DNA of 64,000 bases from positions 1 through 64,000 of the forward strand of contig JBFWLB010000001.1 of the NCBI GenBank assembly GCA_050252335.1. The letters run 5' to 3'. The first letter of the stretch is position 1. Each line of letters begins with the position of its first letter. The notes beneath the pieces were generated by a model. It was not told the origin of the DNA, searched no databases, and worked only from the letters and a program-made list of their open reading frames with translations. This document shows positions 26,931 to 35,937 of the stretch, piece by piece. The translations under genes and the position numbers were made by a program. Source of the DNA: Berkiella_A sp050252335. GTDB lineage: Bacteria > Pseudomonadota > Gammaproteobacteria > Berkiellales > Berkiellaceae.

Positions 26931-28115
26931 GTGGACAACTTCTTTTATGGGTTATGTAATCTCTCATGGTGGGGATACATAGTAGTAACCTTAGTTACAA
27001 CGCAAATCACAATTGCAGGTGTTACCATCTTTTTACACCGACACCAAGCGCACCGTGCTTTAGATTTGCACCCTATCATTAGTCATGCTTTTAGATTTTG
27101 GTTGTGGATAGGGACTGGCATGGTGACCAAAGAATGGGCTTCTATTCACCGCAAACATCATGCACGTTGTGAGACAGCGGAAGATCCACATAGCCCACAA
27201 ATAATGGGCCTCAAAACAGTTTTGTGGCACGGAGCTGAATTGTATCGTAAAGAATCGAGAAATAAAGAAACCTTAGAGCGTTATGGTCAGGGCACACCAG
27301 ATGATTGGCTTGAAAGGAATGTGTATTCAAAATACCCAAAGTTAGGCATTCTTGCTTTCCTTGCGCTTGAGCTTTTATTGTTTGGGGTACCTGGTTTAGC
27401 GGTTTGGTCTATACAGATGGCATGGATCCCATTTTGGGCGGCAGGTGTTGTCAATGGTATCGGCCATTATTGGGGTTATAGAAATTTTGAGTGCAAAGAT
27501 GAAGCTCGTAATCTCTCTCCTTTAGGTATTTTTATTGGGGGGGAAGAGCTACACAATAATCATCATACTTATCCAACCTCTGCCAAGCTATCTGCTAAGT
27601 GGTGGGAGTTTGATATGGGCTGGGGCATTATTTGCTTGCTATCCTTTTTAGGACTTGCTCGTGTGAAGCGTGTTATCCCGAAAGCACACACTGCACCCCA
27701 TAAGATGCAGATAGACACAGATACGCTCAAAGCATTAATAGCTAATCGTTTTCAAATCATGGCTTGCTACTCCAAAAAAGTTATTTTGCCTACTTTTGAT
27801 CAGGAAGCACAAAATCTTAAGAGTGTGAAAAACCAGGTTTTGGACAAAATAAAAGATTTAATGATGAGAGAATCTTCATTGTTAAAGCCTCAAGCTAAAA
27901 TAAATCTGCAAAATGCATTGTCAGAGAATCCTTCTTTATCTCTGGTATATGATTTTAGAGAGCGTTTACAATCGATTTGGAGTCAGACACAAGCTAAGGA
28001 AAAAGAGCTTATCGCAGCCTTACAGCTTTGGTGTAAAGAGGCAGAAGCAACGGGTATACAGTCTTTAGAAGAGTTCTCTGCCTACATTAAGAGTCTTTGT
28101 TTAGCGCCTGCTTAA
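26931..28115 (+). CDS. Acyl-CoA/fatty-acid desaturase with C-terminal extension
   Basis: Membrane di-iron delta-9-type desaturase that introduces a cis double bond into acyl chains. The three histidine boxes are HRHQAHR (36-42), HRKHH (73-77) and HNNHH (208-212), separated by hydrophobic helices. The GTG start is preceded by GAGGA with normal spacing. The catalytic part ends near residue 245; the remaining 150 residues form a soluble, helical, charged tail of unknown role. Bacterial homologues of this class act aerobically in membrane-fluidity control. Length is 394 aa. Confidence 0.9.
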   Translation: MDNFFYGLCNLSWWGYIVVTLVTTQITIAGVTIFLHRHQAHRALDLHPIISHAFRFWLWIGTGMVTKEWASIHRKHHARCETAEDPHSPQIMGLKTVLWHGAELYRKESRNKETLERYGQGTPDDWLERNVYSKYPKLGILAFLALELLLFGVPGLAVWSIQMAWIPFWAAGVVNGIGHYWGYRNFECKDEARNLSPLGIFIGGEELHNNHHTYPTSAKLSAKWWEFDMGWGIICLLSFLGLARVKRVIPKAHTAPHKMQIDTDTLKALIANRFQIMACYSKKVILPTFDQEAQNLKSVKNQVLDKIKDLMMRESSLLKPQAKINLQNALSENPSLSLVYDFRERLQSIWSQTQAKEKELIAALQLWCKEAEATGIQSLEEFSAYIKSLCLAPA

Positions 28116-28174
28116 TGCTGACTCTTAATCACATTTTTGATTACACGACAAAGTTACTTTTTAACAGAATTTCC

Positions 28175-28330
28175 GATGAGCGTAGCGAATCAGTTTTCTC
28201 ACTTTCGTAAAGGGAGACGCGCGTAGCGCAAGAGGGATTTAGTGGGAAAATCTTTGTTCGTGGCATAAATCCCCCTGGTGCTTCGCACCTTCCCACTTTA
28301 CAAAGTGGGATTTTTATTCGCTTTGCGAAT
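28175..28330 (-). repeat. Family B palindromic element, copy B2
   Basis: This 156-bp copy lies in inverse orientation to B1. It starts with GATGAGCGTAGCGAAT, has arms TCACTTTCGTAAAGGGAG and CCCACTTTACAAAGTGGG, and ends ATTCGCTTTGCGAAT. It is the most diverged and shortest of the four copies; the central hairpin is replaced by GGTGCTTCGCACC. It occupies most of the gap between the desaturase and rpmG. Confidence 0.75.
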
Positions 28331-28409
28331 ATTAAGAATCAACTTATAGTGCACTAAACATATTTGTGTAGAAGAGACAGTGCTTAATGAGAGAGAATAA
28401 TAAGTGAAT

Positions 28410-28441
28410 AAAAAAATCCCGGGAATACCCGGGATTTTTTT
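28410..28441 (-). terminator. Strong bidirectional terminator after rpmG
   Basis: AAATCCCGGG-aata-CCCGGGATTT with A and T runs on both sides gives a near-perfect stem of about 12 bp followed by a U tract on either strand. It lies 19 bp after the rpmG stop. Confidence 0.9.
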
Positions 28442-28459
28442 GAAAAGCGATTTTCAGTG

Positions 28460-28618
28460 CTACTTCATTTTTTCTTCGACAAACATAACATGTTTGCGAA
28501 CGACTGGATCATAGCGCTTTAAGTTTAATTTTTCTTTATTGCGCTTATTCTTGGTCGTTGTGTAAAAAAAACGAGATTCAGTAGATCGCATAATTACATT
28601 AATAGTATCTGCTGCCAT
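28460..28618 (-). CDS. rpmG: 50S ribosomal protein L33
   Basis: A 52-residue protein reading MAADTINVIMRSTESRFFYT and ending KHVMFVEEKMK; NKRNKEKLNLKRYDPVVRKH is the L33 signature. It has no CxxC pairs, so it is the zinc-free form. It starts 11 bp after the rpmB stop, with GGAG upstream, and ends before the strong terminator, forming the usual rpmB-rpmG operon. Confidence 0.97.
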   Translation of the reverse strand: MAADTINVIMRSTESRFFYTTTKNKRNKEKLNLKRYDPVVRKHVMFVEEKMK

Positions 28619-28629
28619 TGTAGGCTCCT

Positions 28630-28866
28630 TTAGACTTTTTCACCGTTGTGGCGTAAGACAGCTAATATAGTGTCGATACCTTTTTTATCAATAATACGCA
28701 TGCCACGGCCGGATACACGTAATCGGACAAAACGGTTTTCGCTGTCTACCCAAAATCTTTTCCAGTGGACATTTGCTTTAAAGTCACGTCTTACTTTTTT
28801 GTTACAATGGGCAACATGATTGCCACGAGCTGTACCAATGCCGGTAATCATACATGCTCTTGCCAT
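28630..28866 (-). CDS. rpmB: 50S ribosomal protein L28
   Basis: 78 aa, with the L28 layout MARACMITGIGTARGNHVAH, FKANVHWKRFWV and RVSGRGMRIIDKKGIDT. AAGGGG precedes the ATG. It is the first gene of rpmB-rpmG and has a good promoter at 28910-28938. Large-subunit component near the exit site. Confidence 0.97.
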   Translation of the reverse strand: MARACMITGIGTARGNHVAHCNKKVRRDFKANVHWKRFWVDSENRFVRLRVSGRGMRIIDKKGIDTILAVLRHNGEKV

Positions 28867-28909
28867 GATTTCCCCTTACCTGATTATGAATGATTCTGTT
28901 GAGCCAGCC

Positions 28910-28938
28910 TTTATATCAAATTAGCGCCTATTTCGCAA
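28910..28938 (-). promoter_or_regulatory. Sigma-70 promoter of rpmB-rpmG
   Basis: On the minus strand TTGCGA (28938-28933) and TATAAA (28915-28910) are separated by exactly 17 bp. The -10 box is about 43 bp upstream of the rpmB ATG, as expected. Confidence 0.65.
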
Positions 28939-29289
28939 TGGATCGCGCACAGGAATGACAATTGATGTTTTAGTTGACAGACAAAATTATAACACGGTTT
29001 AGTGTGCGGCGCTGATTTTTTGCCAAAAGCTGAGCTAAGCTCACCCTCTCCTGTCAACAGGAGGGGGGAAGTGCCTCTCCACTTTCGTTATCTTGGAATT
29101 TAGAAAGTTTTATGAATTAAATAGATTAGACTTTTTTGATATCCGAGATCTCTCAGTGTTACTGACATTTAAAGAGATACCCGATAATAAGAAGTACTCT
29201 TTCGTTTCACGCACAAGCATTTCTTATTTCCAGCATGATAATAAAAAAATGGTTTAATATTTCTGTATTTTTTAGAGGCAATCTATTTT
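28939..29289. other. Gene-free stretch between rpmB and element B3
   Basis: It holds no gene. A short hairpin CTCCTG-tcaa-CAGGAG with flanking CCTCTC/GGGG bases (29043-29075) resembles part of the family D element at 53874 and is probably a remnant. The rest is AT-rich with no RNA gene that I recognise. Confidence 0.4.
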
Positions 29290-29462
29290 GTTCGCAAAGC
29301 GAACATTTTCTCACTTTTGTAAAGGGAGACGCTCGTGCAGCACAGCTGTACGAGCAGAGGGATTTAGCTGTTTGAACTTAGCTCCCAGCATAAATCCCCC
29401 TTGCGCACTTATCAGTGCGCATCCCCCTTCAAAAAGTGGGATCCTGATTCGCTGTGCTCATC
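29290..29462 (-). repeat. Family B palindromic element, copy B3
   Basis: A 173-bp copy in inverse orientation to B1, the same length and about 92% identical by eye. It starts with GTTCGCAAAGCGAAC and ends GATTCGCTGTGCTCATC, with the central GCGCACT-TATC-AGTGCGC hairpin intact. It lies upstream of nothing on its strand other than the rpmB region; tdk ends 129 bp further on. Confidence 0.85.
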
Positions 29463-29590
29463 GATATCAAGACGCTTGATTCGGGTGAAACATTAGGGGG
29501 CGTCCCCTACGCTAAGACAATTCACCGTATTAATTGCTGTTCTTAATTTTCAGCTCACAGTGACAAATCTTGAATTAAGCACGGAGAAAA

Positions 29591-30214
29591 TTAAGCAGAC
29601 TGCTCTATTTCAGCTTCCGCAAGTGCTAAAGCATCTGCACGCATCGATTTAAAATGCATTCTACAGGTTGCTATATAGGTGTCATTGCCACCAATCAGAA
29701 CTTGGTTTCCATGCGTCACCGCATGGCCTTGTTCATTAAGCCGTACATTCATGGTTGCTTTTCTTCCACAATGACAAATGGTTTTGAGTTCCTGTATTTC
29801 ATCTGCCCAGCCTAACAAATATTGGCTACCAGGAAATAAATTGCCTTGAAAATCTGTGCGTAACCCATAAGCAAGCACGGGTAAATGAAGCTTATCTACA
29901 ATTTCAGATAACTGATGTACTTGGTCTTTAGATAAAAATTGTGCTTCATCGATCAACACACAAGCTATTTTTTTTGTGGCTTCTTGTAGACATAATTGGG
30001 TCACATCAAATAAATGAGTGGTATCGTTAAAAGCGATTGCATCGGCATTTAAGCCAATACGAGAATGAATTTTTCCTGCTGTAAATCGATTATCCAGTTG
30101 GGGGGTAAAGAGAATGGTTCCCATACCCCGTTCATGATAATTGTAATTAGACTGCAATAAGTTCGTACTTTTGCCTGCATTCATTGCAGAATAGTAAAAA
30201 TACAGTTTAGCCAT
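29591..30214 (-). CDS. tdk: Thymidine kinase
   Basis: Phosphorylates thymidine to dTMP in pyrimidine salvage. The P-loop MNAGKST (about residues 11-17), the Walker B-like CVLIDEAQFL and the lasso/zinc region with ICHCGRKATMNVRL place it in the type II TK1 family; the second zinc pair is not fully canonical (ATCRMHF). Length is 207 aa. It is 3 bp after rpiA and shares its transcript. Confidence 0.95.
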   Translation of the reverse strand: MAKLYFYYSAMNAGKSTNLLQSNYNYHERGMGTILFTPQLDNRFTAGKIHSRIGLNADAIAFNDTTHLFDVTQLCLQEATKKIACVLIDEAQFLSKDQVHQLSEIVDKLHLPVLAYGLRTDFQGNLFPGSQYLLGWADEIQELKTICHCGRKATMNVRLNEQGHAVTHGNQVLIGGNDTYIATCRMHFKSMRADALALAEAEIEQSA

Positions 30215-30217
30215 GAT

Positions 30218-30886
30218 TTATCTCGGTGTAATAACTTGTACGCCAGTATTGTTTGCCATGAGTACCTTATCTGCGCCGCGTTTTGCAAATAATCCACAGG
30301 TAACAACACCCACGATGTTATTAATATTTTCTTCTAAGGCAATCGGTTGAGTAATGTTTAAATGGTGTACATCTAGAATGTGGTTGCCATTGTCTGTCAC
30401 ACAGCCTTCTCTATACACAGGATCGCCTCCCAATAGCACAAGTTGTCTTGCAACGTGGCTTCTGGCCATAGGAATAACTTCTACGGGTAAGGGGAAAGCA
30501 CCCAGCTGGTGTTTGTATTTAGATTCATCAATGATGCATACAAATCTTTCAGCAATGGCTGCAATAATTTTTTCTCGCGTTAAAGCTGCACCGCCCCCTT
30601 TAACTAACTCGCAATGATGATTACATTCATCTGCGCCATCAATATATACGCGGATAATGCCATCATTTACATCGGCAATAGGAATATTAAAAGATTTTAA
30701 TTTTTCTTCTGTTGCTAAAGAACTGGGTACTGCACCAATGATTTCATGACGAATGGGAGATTGTGCTAAAGCTTCAATGAAGAGATTGGTTGTGGAGCCT
30801 GTGCCAACACCAATAATGGTACCTGGCTCAATTTCTGCAACAGCAGCAATAGCGACTTTTTGTTTTAATTCATTTTGTGTGGTCAT
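30218..30886 (-). CDS. rpiA: Ribose-5-phosphate isomerase A
   Basis: Interconverts ribose 5-phosphate and ribulose 5-phosphate in the pentose phosphate pathway. Signatures are IGVGTGSTTNLFIEAL, DGADECNHHCELVKGGGAAL with the catalytic Asp/Glu/Lys, and FAKRGADKVL near the end. Start is ATG 30886 (MTTQNELKQK), which matches the family; a frame extended to 30943 would overlap the upstream gene. Length is 222 aa. Confidence 0.96.
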   Translation of the reverse strand: MTTQNELKQKVAIAAVAEIEPGTIIGVGTGSTTNLFIEALAQSPIRHEIIGAVPSSLATEEKLKSFNIPIADVNDGIIRVYIDGADECNHHCELVKGGGAALTREKIIAAIAERFVCIIDESKYKHQLGAFPLPVEVIPMARSHVARQLVLLGGDPVYREGCVTDNGNHILDVHHLNITQPIALEENINNIVGVVTCGLFAKRGADKVLMANNTGVQVITPR

Positions 30887-30909
30887 GATAATATCCAAGT
30901 AAGTTAGAG

Positions 30910-31380
30910 TTATTTTTTTAGCATTTTTAAAATAGTGCGCCACTCATTTGGCGTAACTGGCAAGATAGATAAGCGGTTACCTTTTTGTACCAGTGGCATT
31001 TCTGCAAGTGCGGTATTTTCTTTTAAAGCACGCAGTGATATTACAGTGTCAAATTTTTGCTTGAGCTTTACGTCAACCATGTACCAGCGAGGATTTTCTG
31101 TGGTACTTTTAGGATCGTAATAAGGTGAGTTTTTTTTCAAGGCAAAATGGTCTGGGTAAGCAGATTTTACGATAGTGACAATCCCAACGATGCCGGGAGT
31201 ATCACAATTTGAGTGATAGAAAAAAGCCTCATCCCCCACTTGCATTTCATCGCGCATGAAATTTCTAGCCTGGTAATTGCGTACACCTTCCCAAGGTTCG
31301 GTTTGATCAGGGCGCGTTGCAAGATGATCAATACTGAAGGTAGAAGGTTCGGATTTCATGAGCCAGAATTTTTGTTGCAT
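30910..31380 (-). CDS. EVE-domain protein
   Basis: PUA-like EVE fold, thought to bind modified nucleotides in DNA or RNA. The start QKFWLMKSEPSTFSIDHL, then WEGVRNYQARNFMRDEM, FFYHSNCDTPGIVGIV and PRWYMVDVKL are the family signatures. At 156 aa it is a single-domain member, the type common in proteobacteria. It lies between ygfA and rpiA on the same strand, a frequent neighbourhood. Confidence 0.92.
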   Translation of the reverse strand: MQQKFWLMKSEPSTFSIDHLATRPDQTEPWEGVRNYQARNFMRDEMQVGDEAFFYHSNCDTPGIVGIVTIVKSAYPDHFALKKNSPYYDPKSTTENPRWYMVDVKLKQKFDTVISLRALKENTALAEMPLVQKGNRLSILPVTPNEWRTILKMLKK

Positions 31381-31470
31381 GTGGTGTGCCGTGAAAGTTT
31401 GCTGAATTATTTGTCAGTAAAGACACATTTTAACATAGCTTTTAGCGGTCTCCCAAAAACAATTGGAATC

Positions 31471-32061
31471 TTAGGCTTTAGGATTTTCAAAAATACCTTG
31501 ATGCGTTACAACTTTATCTAAGGCAATATCGGTCTCATTGCTAGGCACAAGTGGCACTTCTTGAAAGGCATATCCTAAACCCACTAGCAGTGGTTTGGAT
31601 TGATGTCGACGAAAAGCAAAGGTGCGATCATAATAGCCTTTTCCCATGCCTAAACGGTGGCAATGTGCATCAAAAGCAACCAGAGGCACAAAGACTAAAT
31701 CGAGTTTTTGTGCCTCAATGTACTCTGATGCTTGTTCGGGCGGCTCTAAAATTCCGTATTGATTCATGGCCATTTTCATTTTGAAGGTGTAGTGATAGAA
31801 ATCTAAGGTAGAGGCCTCGGGTTTCACAATCGGCAGATATATATTTTTACCTAGCCTTGCAGATGTTTGCAGAATGGGCTTTGTGTCTAATTCGCCTTGT
31901 ATGGGCATATATAAGGCGATATGTTGCGCTTCTTGAAAGAAGTCTTGCTCAAGGATGCGTAGCCATACGGCAATAGACGCATCATGTTGTTGTGATGTGC
32001 TTAAATTACGTCTTAGTTTTTTTATTTCTTGTCGTAAGGACTGTTTGGCTTGATGTGTCAC
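31471..32061 (-). CDS. ygfA: 5-formyltetrahydrofolate cyclo-ligase
   Basis: Converts 5-formyl-THF to 5,10-methenyl-THF with ATP. The motif GMGKGYYDRTFAFRR near the C-terminus is the ATP/folate site, with PIQGELDTKPIL and FVPLVAFDAHCHRLG upstream. Length is 196 aa. Its position directly downstream of 6S RNA and zapA is the conserved gammaproteobacterial arrangement. Confidence 0.95.
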   Translation of the reverse strand: MTHQAKQSLRQEIKKLRRNLSTSQQHDASIAVWLRILEQDFFQEAQHIALYMPIQGELDTKPILQTSARLGKNIYLPIVKPEASTLDFYHYTFKMKMAMNQYGILEPPEQASEYIEAQKLDLVFVPLVAFDAHCHRLGMGKGYYDRTFAFRRHQSKPLLVGLGYAFQEVPLVPSNETDIALDKVVTHQGIFENPKA

Positions 32062-32089
32062 TTAATCTTGTCCTTTAAAAAATAAAGGT

Positions 32090-32273
32090 GGCTTAATCCA
32101 GCGTGCCGCTACCTGTCGGTCTTGAACCCAAGGGTTCAAGTGGGTGCCTATGTATCTCTTCAGGCTTTCCACACAAGGTGGACTTGCACAACAGGGATAA
32201 CAGTCTAGCTCCCAAGTTTTATAGCATCGGCTCAAGAGTCTTTAAGGTGTATGCAAACACACCAGAAAAAGCC
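32090..32273 (-). ncRNA. ssrS: 6S RNA
   Basis: Regulator that sequesters sigma-70 RNA polymerase by mimicking an open promoter. On the minus strand the ends pair: GGCTT/AAGCC and CTGGTGTG/CACGCTGG. Inside are CTTGAGCCGATGCTAT (compare E. coli CCTGAGCCGATATTTCAT) and the hairpin CTTGAACCC-TTGGGTTCAAG next to GCGGCACGCTGG, as in E. coli. The inferred length is 184 nt, the same as E. coli 6S. Position between zapA and ygfA is conserved. The exact ends are inferred from the closing stem. Confidence 0.92.
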
Positions 32274-32279
32274 AATTCA

Positions 32280-32708
32280 TTACACGTTTTCTGCTTCCGT
32301 TACTTGTGTATTCACGGAAGTTTCAGAAAATGAAAGTGCAGACATGGAATTATTATCCATCGCAGCATTGATATTTAAATAATTATTTTGTTCTGTTTCA
32401 TCTTTTTTAAGATCTTTTTGAAGCGCTTCATCAATCTTCGTTTGTAGTAGTTTAATCCGATCAGAAAAATCAGCAACTCTGTTTTCTCGATTTTCTTTGA
32501 GAGCAAGTAGCTCATGAGCAATGTTAAGAGCGGCCATTACAGCAATACGTTCCAAACCAATGACTCTTCCTGTCTTGCGAATTTGTCTCATTTGTTTATC
32601 TAGATAAGCGGCGGCATTTTTAAGTGTCACTTCCTTATCAGGGGGACAATTAATGCAAAATTCTTTATCTAGGATACTAACAAACGTACCTTTATCACTT
32701 GCTTTCAT
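32280..32708 (-). CDS. zapA: Cell division protein ZapA
   Basis: Z-ring associated protein that cross-links FtsZ. The family pattern DKEFCINCPPDKEVTLKNAA and MRQIRKTGRVIGLERIAVMA is clear, followed by a coiled coil. At 142 aa it is longer than the usual 100-110 aa, because of a low-complexity tail (Asn/Ser/Thr/Glu rich) from about residue 100. Divergent from ygfB and upstream of 6S RNA, as in E. coli. Confidence 0.92.
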   Translation of the reverse strand: MKASDKGTFVSILDKEFCINCPPDKEVTLKNAAAYLDKQMRQIRKTGRVIGLERIAVMAALNIAHELLALKENRENRVADFSDRIKLLQTKIDEALQKDLKKDETEQNNYLNINAAMDNNSMSALSFSETSVNTQVTEAENV

Positions 32709-32849
32709 GAAAAGCGCTCCAGTTGGGTCTAATAGATGAAATTTTCTCTTTCCATTAATATTAGGCCTCGTAGGGGCATGGGGTCAACACACACACTGTG
32801 ATAAGCTACAAACCTTTGAGTAAGTAAGCGCTTTGCAAGGGGTAAGACG

Positions 32850-33431
32850 ATGAGCACGGCAAAAACAGAGCATTCAGTGTACGAACATATACAAACTTTT
32901 TTAGAACCTTTGCATTTACCCATTACTGCCTCCTATTTATTTGGTTATGCACTCTCTCAGGTGTTACAAGGTAAACATGATCCCAAGCTGTGTTTAGCTG
33001 CATATACAACACAATTAAAGTTGGATGAAAAGCTATCTCAAAAAATTGAACCACTCGTAGAGCCCATCATAGAGCTTATTTACTTGCAGTTATTAGAAAC
33101 CTCAATCGAGTTGGAAAACATGCTTCCAAATGGTGAAATGCCTTTATCTGCACGTATTTATTCCTTAGTAGAATTCTTGCAGGCGTTTTTATTAGGTATT
33201 GGGCAAGAAACCTTAAGTGATTGTGTGGATGAGCCAGAAGCCTTAGAAGAGATGCTGAATGATTTTTCTGTACTGACACAAATGGATATGGATGAAGAAG
33301 ATTCGGAAGAAAGCGAAGCTAATTATATCGAGATTATTGAATATGTAAGAATTGGTATTTTGCTTATGGCAGAACATTCGCTGTTTTTTATTGAACAACG
33401 ACAGGCAAAAGCAAATCAAGTTCATCACTAA
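32850..33431 (+). CDS. ygfB: UPF0149 family protein YgfB
   Basis: 193 aa, of the UPF0149/YgfB family, whose biochemical role is unclear. Recognised by the all-helical layout, the SLVEFLQAFLLGIG motif and the acidic stretch MDMDEEDSEESEANY followed by IEYVRIGILLMAEH, which are characteristic. Its position just before pepP-ubiH-ubiI is the conserved order. GGGG stands upstream of the ATG. Confidence 0.9.
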   Translation: MSTAKTEHSVYEHIQTFLEPLHLPITASYLFGYALSQVLQGKHDPKLCLAAYTTQLKLDEKLSQKIEPLVEPIIELIYLQLLETSIELENMLPNGEMPLSARIYSLVEFLQAFLLGIGQETLSDCVDEPEALEEMLNDFSVLTQMDMDEEDSEESEANYIEIIEYVRIGILLMAEHSLFFIEQRQAKANQVHH

Positions 33432-33457
33432 ACTCTAAAATCTAATCGGAGAAATAA

Positions 33458-34759
33458 ATGGATTTTGCAGCAAGGCGGCAAGCCGTTTTTAATAAACTTC
33501 CAGAAAATAGCTTAGTGCTATGTTCCAGTGCACCTATGCAGTTTCGCAATAGTGATGCAGAACATATGTTTAGACAAGAGAGTTATTTCCATTATTTAAC
33601 AGGCTTTAATGAAAGTTTTGCCATTGCTGCCTTTGTTAAAAATAAAGAAGGGAACAAATTTATTTTATTTTGTCAAGACAGGGATAAAGATCAAGAAAGA
33701 TGGTCTGGCACAAGAGCGGGATTAAAGGGGGCACGGGAGCAGTTTGGTGCAGATGAAGCCTATTCTATTTCTGAAGCTTCTATTCGATTTCCTGCATTAT
33801 TTCATGATATCCATCAAGTTTATTATATCGTTGGTATGCATCTAGCTTTCGAGAAAAAATTATTTTCTTGGATAAATGCAATTAGGCGGCAGCAACGCAA
33901 AGGCGTTACCATTCCCTATACCTTTATTGATTTTCGTGTGTTGATAGATGAGATGCGACTCATAAAGAGTGCAGAAGAAATCAGCGCAATGAGAAAAGCA
34001 TGTGATATTACTTTATCAGGGCATCGTAGAGCCATGAAGGCATCAAGCTCCGATTTGTATGAATATAGTCTTGAAGCCGAATTACTCTATGCCTTTTATC
34101 AAGGTGGGAGTCGGCATGTTGCCTATAATCCGATTGTTGCTTCTGCAAATAATGCTTGTACGCTACATTATGTTGAAAATAAAGATAAATTAAAAGATAA
34201 AACATTGGTATTAATTGATGCCGGTTGTGAATATGAAAACTATGCGGCCGATGTAACTCGTACTTTTCCCGTGAATGGAAAATTTACCACTGAGCAGCAA
34301 GCACTTTATGAATGTGTATTGGCATCTCAGTTGGCAGCAATTCAATCCATTAAACCAGGTGCACCATGGAATGAGGCGCAAAAAATTATTGTTGAAGTGC
34401 TAGTAACAGGCTTGGTTGAGCTAAGAATTTTACAAGGTGATGTCAAAGAATTAATTGAAAAAGAGGCCTATAAGAAATTTTATATGCACAACAGTGGACA
34501 TTGGTTAGGCCTAGATGTACATGATGTTGGCGATTATAAAATAAGTAATCAATGGCGACCATTGCAAGCGGGCATGGTTTTAACCGTGGAGCCAGGTCTT
34601 TATATTGATGAAGAAGACACCAGTGTTCCTGCAAAATATCGTGGTATTGGTATCAGAATTGAAGATGATATCTTAGTAACTGAAAAAGGGTGTGAAGTGC
34701 TGACGGCTGATCTGCCCAAAACGGTTGCTGACATTGAAAGTTTTATGAAAAAGCATTAA
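33458..34759 (+). CDS. pepP: Xaa-Pro aminopeptidase
   Basis: Removes N-terminal residues that precede proline; M24 family, di-manganese. An N-terminal AMP_N domain (about residues 1-130) precedes the pita-bread domain with metal ligands in LIDAGCEYENYAADVTRTFP (two Asp), HNSGHWLGLDVHDVG (His), VEPGLYI (Glu) and GIRIEDD (Glu). Length is 433 aa. Followed after 8 bp by ubiH. Confidence 0.96.
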   Translation: MDFAARRQAVFNKLPENSLVLCSSAPMQFRNSDAEHMFRQESYFHYLTGFNESFAIAAFVKNKEGNKFILFCQDRDKDQERWSGTRAGLKGAREQFGADEAYSISEASIRFPALFHDIHQVYYIVGMHLAFEKKLFSWINAIRRQQRKGVTIPYTFIDFRVLIDEMRLIKSAEEISAMRKACDITLSGHRRAMKASSSDLYEYSLEAELLYAFYQGGSRHVAYNPIVASANNACTLHYVENKDKLKDKTLVLIDAGCEYENYAADVTRTFPVNGKFTTEQQALYECVLASQLAAIQSIKPGAPWNEAQKIIVEVLVTGLVELRILQGDVKELIEKEAYKKFYMHNSGHWLGLDVHDVGDYKISNQWRPLQAGMVLTVEPGLYIDEEDTSVPAKYRGIGIRIEDDILVTEKGCEVLTADLPKTVADIESFMKKH

Positions 34760-34767
34760 GGGTTATT

Positions 34768-35937
34768 GTGAGCCAGTATCAGTATACAATTTTAGGGGGA
34801 GGGCTTGTTGGCGCAACAACGGCTTTAGCATTAGCGAAGTTTCATTTACCTATTTGTGTGCTGGAAACAAAGCCTCGTTTGAATGCACAGATCTCTGATC
34901 CCTTAGAAATGAATACGATTGCCTTATCTTATGCCAGTGCGCAACTGTATCAGCATTTAGGGTTATGGTCTGAGATGGCACCTTCTGTTGAGCCGATTCA
35001 TGATGTTCATGTGAGTACACGTGGACATTGGGGAGGGGCACGACTTTCTAAACAGCAGGTCGCATATCCTGCTTTAGGTTATGTCGTTGCTACAGAGACA
35101 TTAAAAAATATTTTGTATGAAGCTTTGGATAAAATACCAAATGTTGATTTAAGATTTTCATCATCATTGACACGGGTTCGTTTTGAAGAAGAGCAATGGT
35201 ATTGTGAGCAAGACGATAAGAAAAATTTTAAGACACAGTTATTACTTTTAGCGGAAGGCGCGAGTAGTACTGTGCGTGATATGCTGGGTATTGGTACTTA
35301 TCGTTATGAGTATAAGCATCACGTTATCATGGCAAATGTTAAGCTTTCACGGTCGCTTGCTGGATGTGCAGTGGAGCGTTTTATTGATGCCGGTGTGATT
35401 GCGCTACTACCATGGAAAAATAATATTGCAACGATGGTGCTCTCTTTTCCAAGAGAAAAAATTGAATCTTTTCGTTCATACTCAGATTCTGAAATAATAG
35501 ATATCTGTCAGCAAGCGCTTGGACAGTCTTATGGTGTAATTGAAGCCATTGGGAAAAAAATAGTTGTACCGCTTAATATGCAGCTTGCACAGCAGCACTT
35601 CTTTAAACAATTATTGTTGCTTGGAAACAGTGTGCATAGTATTCATCCGATTGCAGCGCAGGGATTTAATTTGAGTTTGAGAGATATTAAGCGTCTTTAT
35701 GTATCGATTGCAAAGAGTGCTGATCCTTCTAAATGGGGGCGCTCACTCTTTGAGTTAAGCGATTATGTGCGAACATGTCAGAGCGATCAGCAGAAAATAA
35801 TTGCCGCAACGGATAAGCTCGCACATTCTCTAGAAAAAGTGCCTAGCTTCTTAAAAGCATTGAGTATTAATAGCTTTGATACTTTAATGCCAATCAAAGC
35901 GCTCTTTACGCGTTTAGCCATGGGATTAGATTTTTAA
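34768..35937 (+). CDS. ubiH: 2-octaprenyl-6-methoxyphenyl hydroxylase UbiH
   Basis: FAD monooxygenase of ubiquinone synthesis. GTG start with TAAGGG upstream. The Rossmann motif ILGGGLVGATTALALA, the UbiH-specific DVHVSTRGHWGGARL, and HPIAAQGFNLSLRDI with the following KIIAATDKLAHSL distinguish it from the next gene. The second FAD motif is slightly changed (LLLGNSVHSIHP for GDAAH), as also in E. coli UbiH. Length is 389 aa; the stop overlaps the ubiI start by 1 bp. Confidence 0.93.
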   Translation: MSQYQYTILGGGLVGATTALALAKFHLPICVLETKPRLNAQISDPLEMNTIALSYASAQLYQHLGLWSEMAPSVEPIHDVHVSTRGHWGGARLSKQQVAYPALGYVVATETLKNILYEALDKIPNVDLRFSSSLTRVRFEEEQWYCEQDDKKNFKTQLLLLAEGASSTVRDMLGIGTYRYEYKHHVIMANVKLSRSLAGCAVERFIDAGVIALLPWKNNIATMVLSFPREKIESFRSYSDSEIIDICQQALGQSYGVIEAIGKKIVVPLNMQLAQQHFFKQLLLLGNSVHSIHPIAAQGFNLSLRDIKRLYVSIAKSADPSKWGRSLFELSDYVRTCQSDQQKIIAATDKLAHSLEKVPSFLKALSINSFDTLMPIKALFTRLAMGLDF

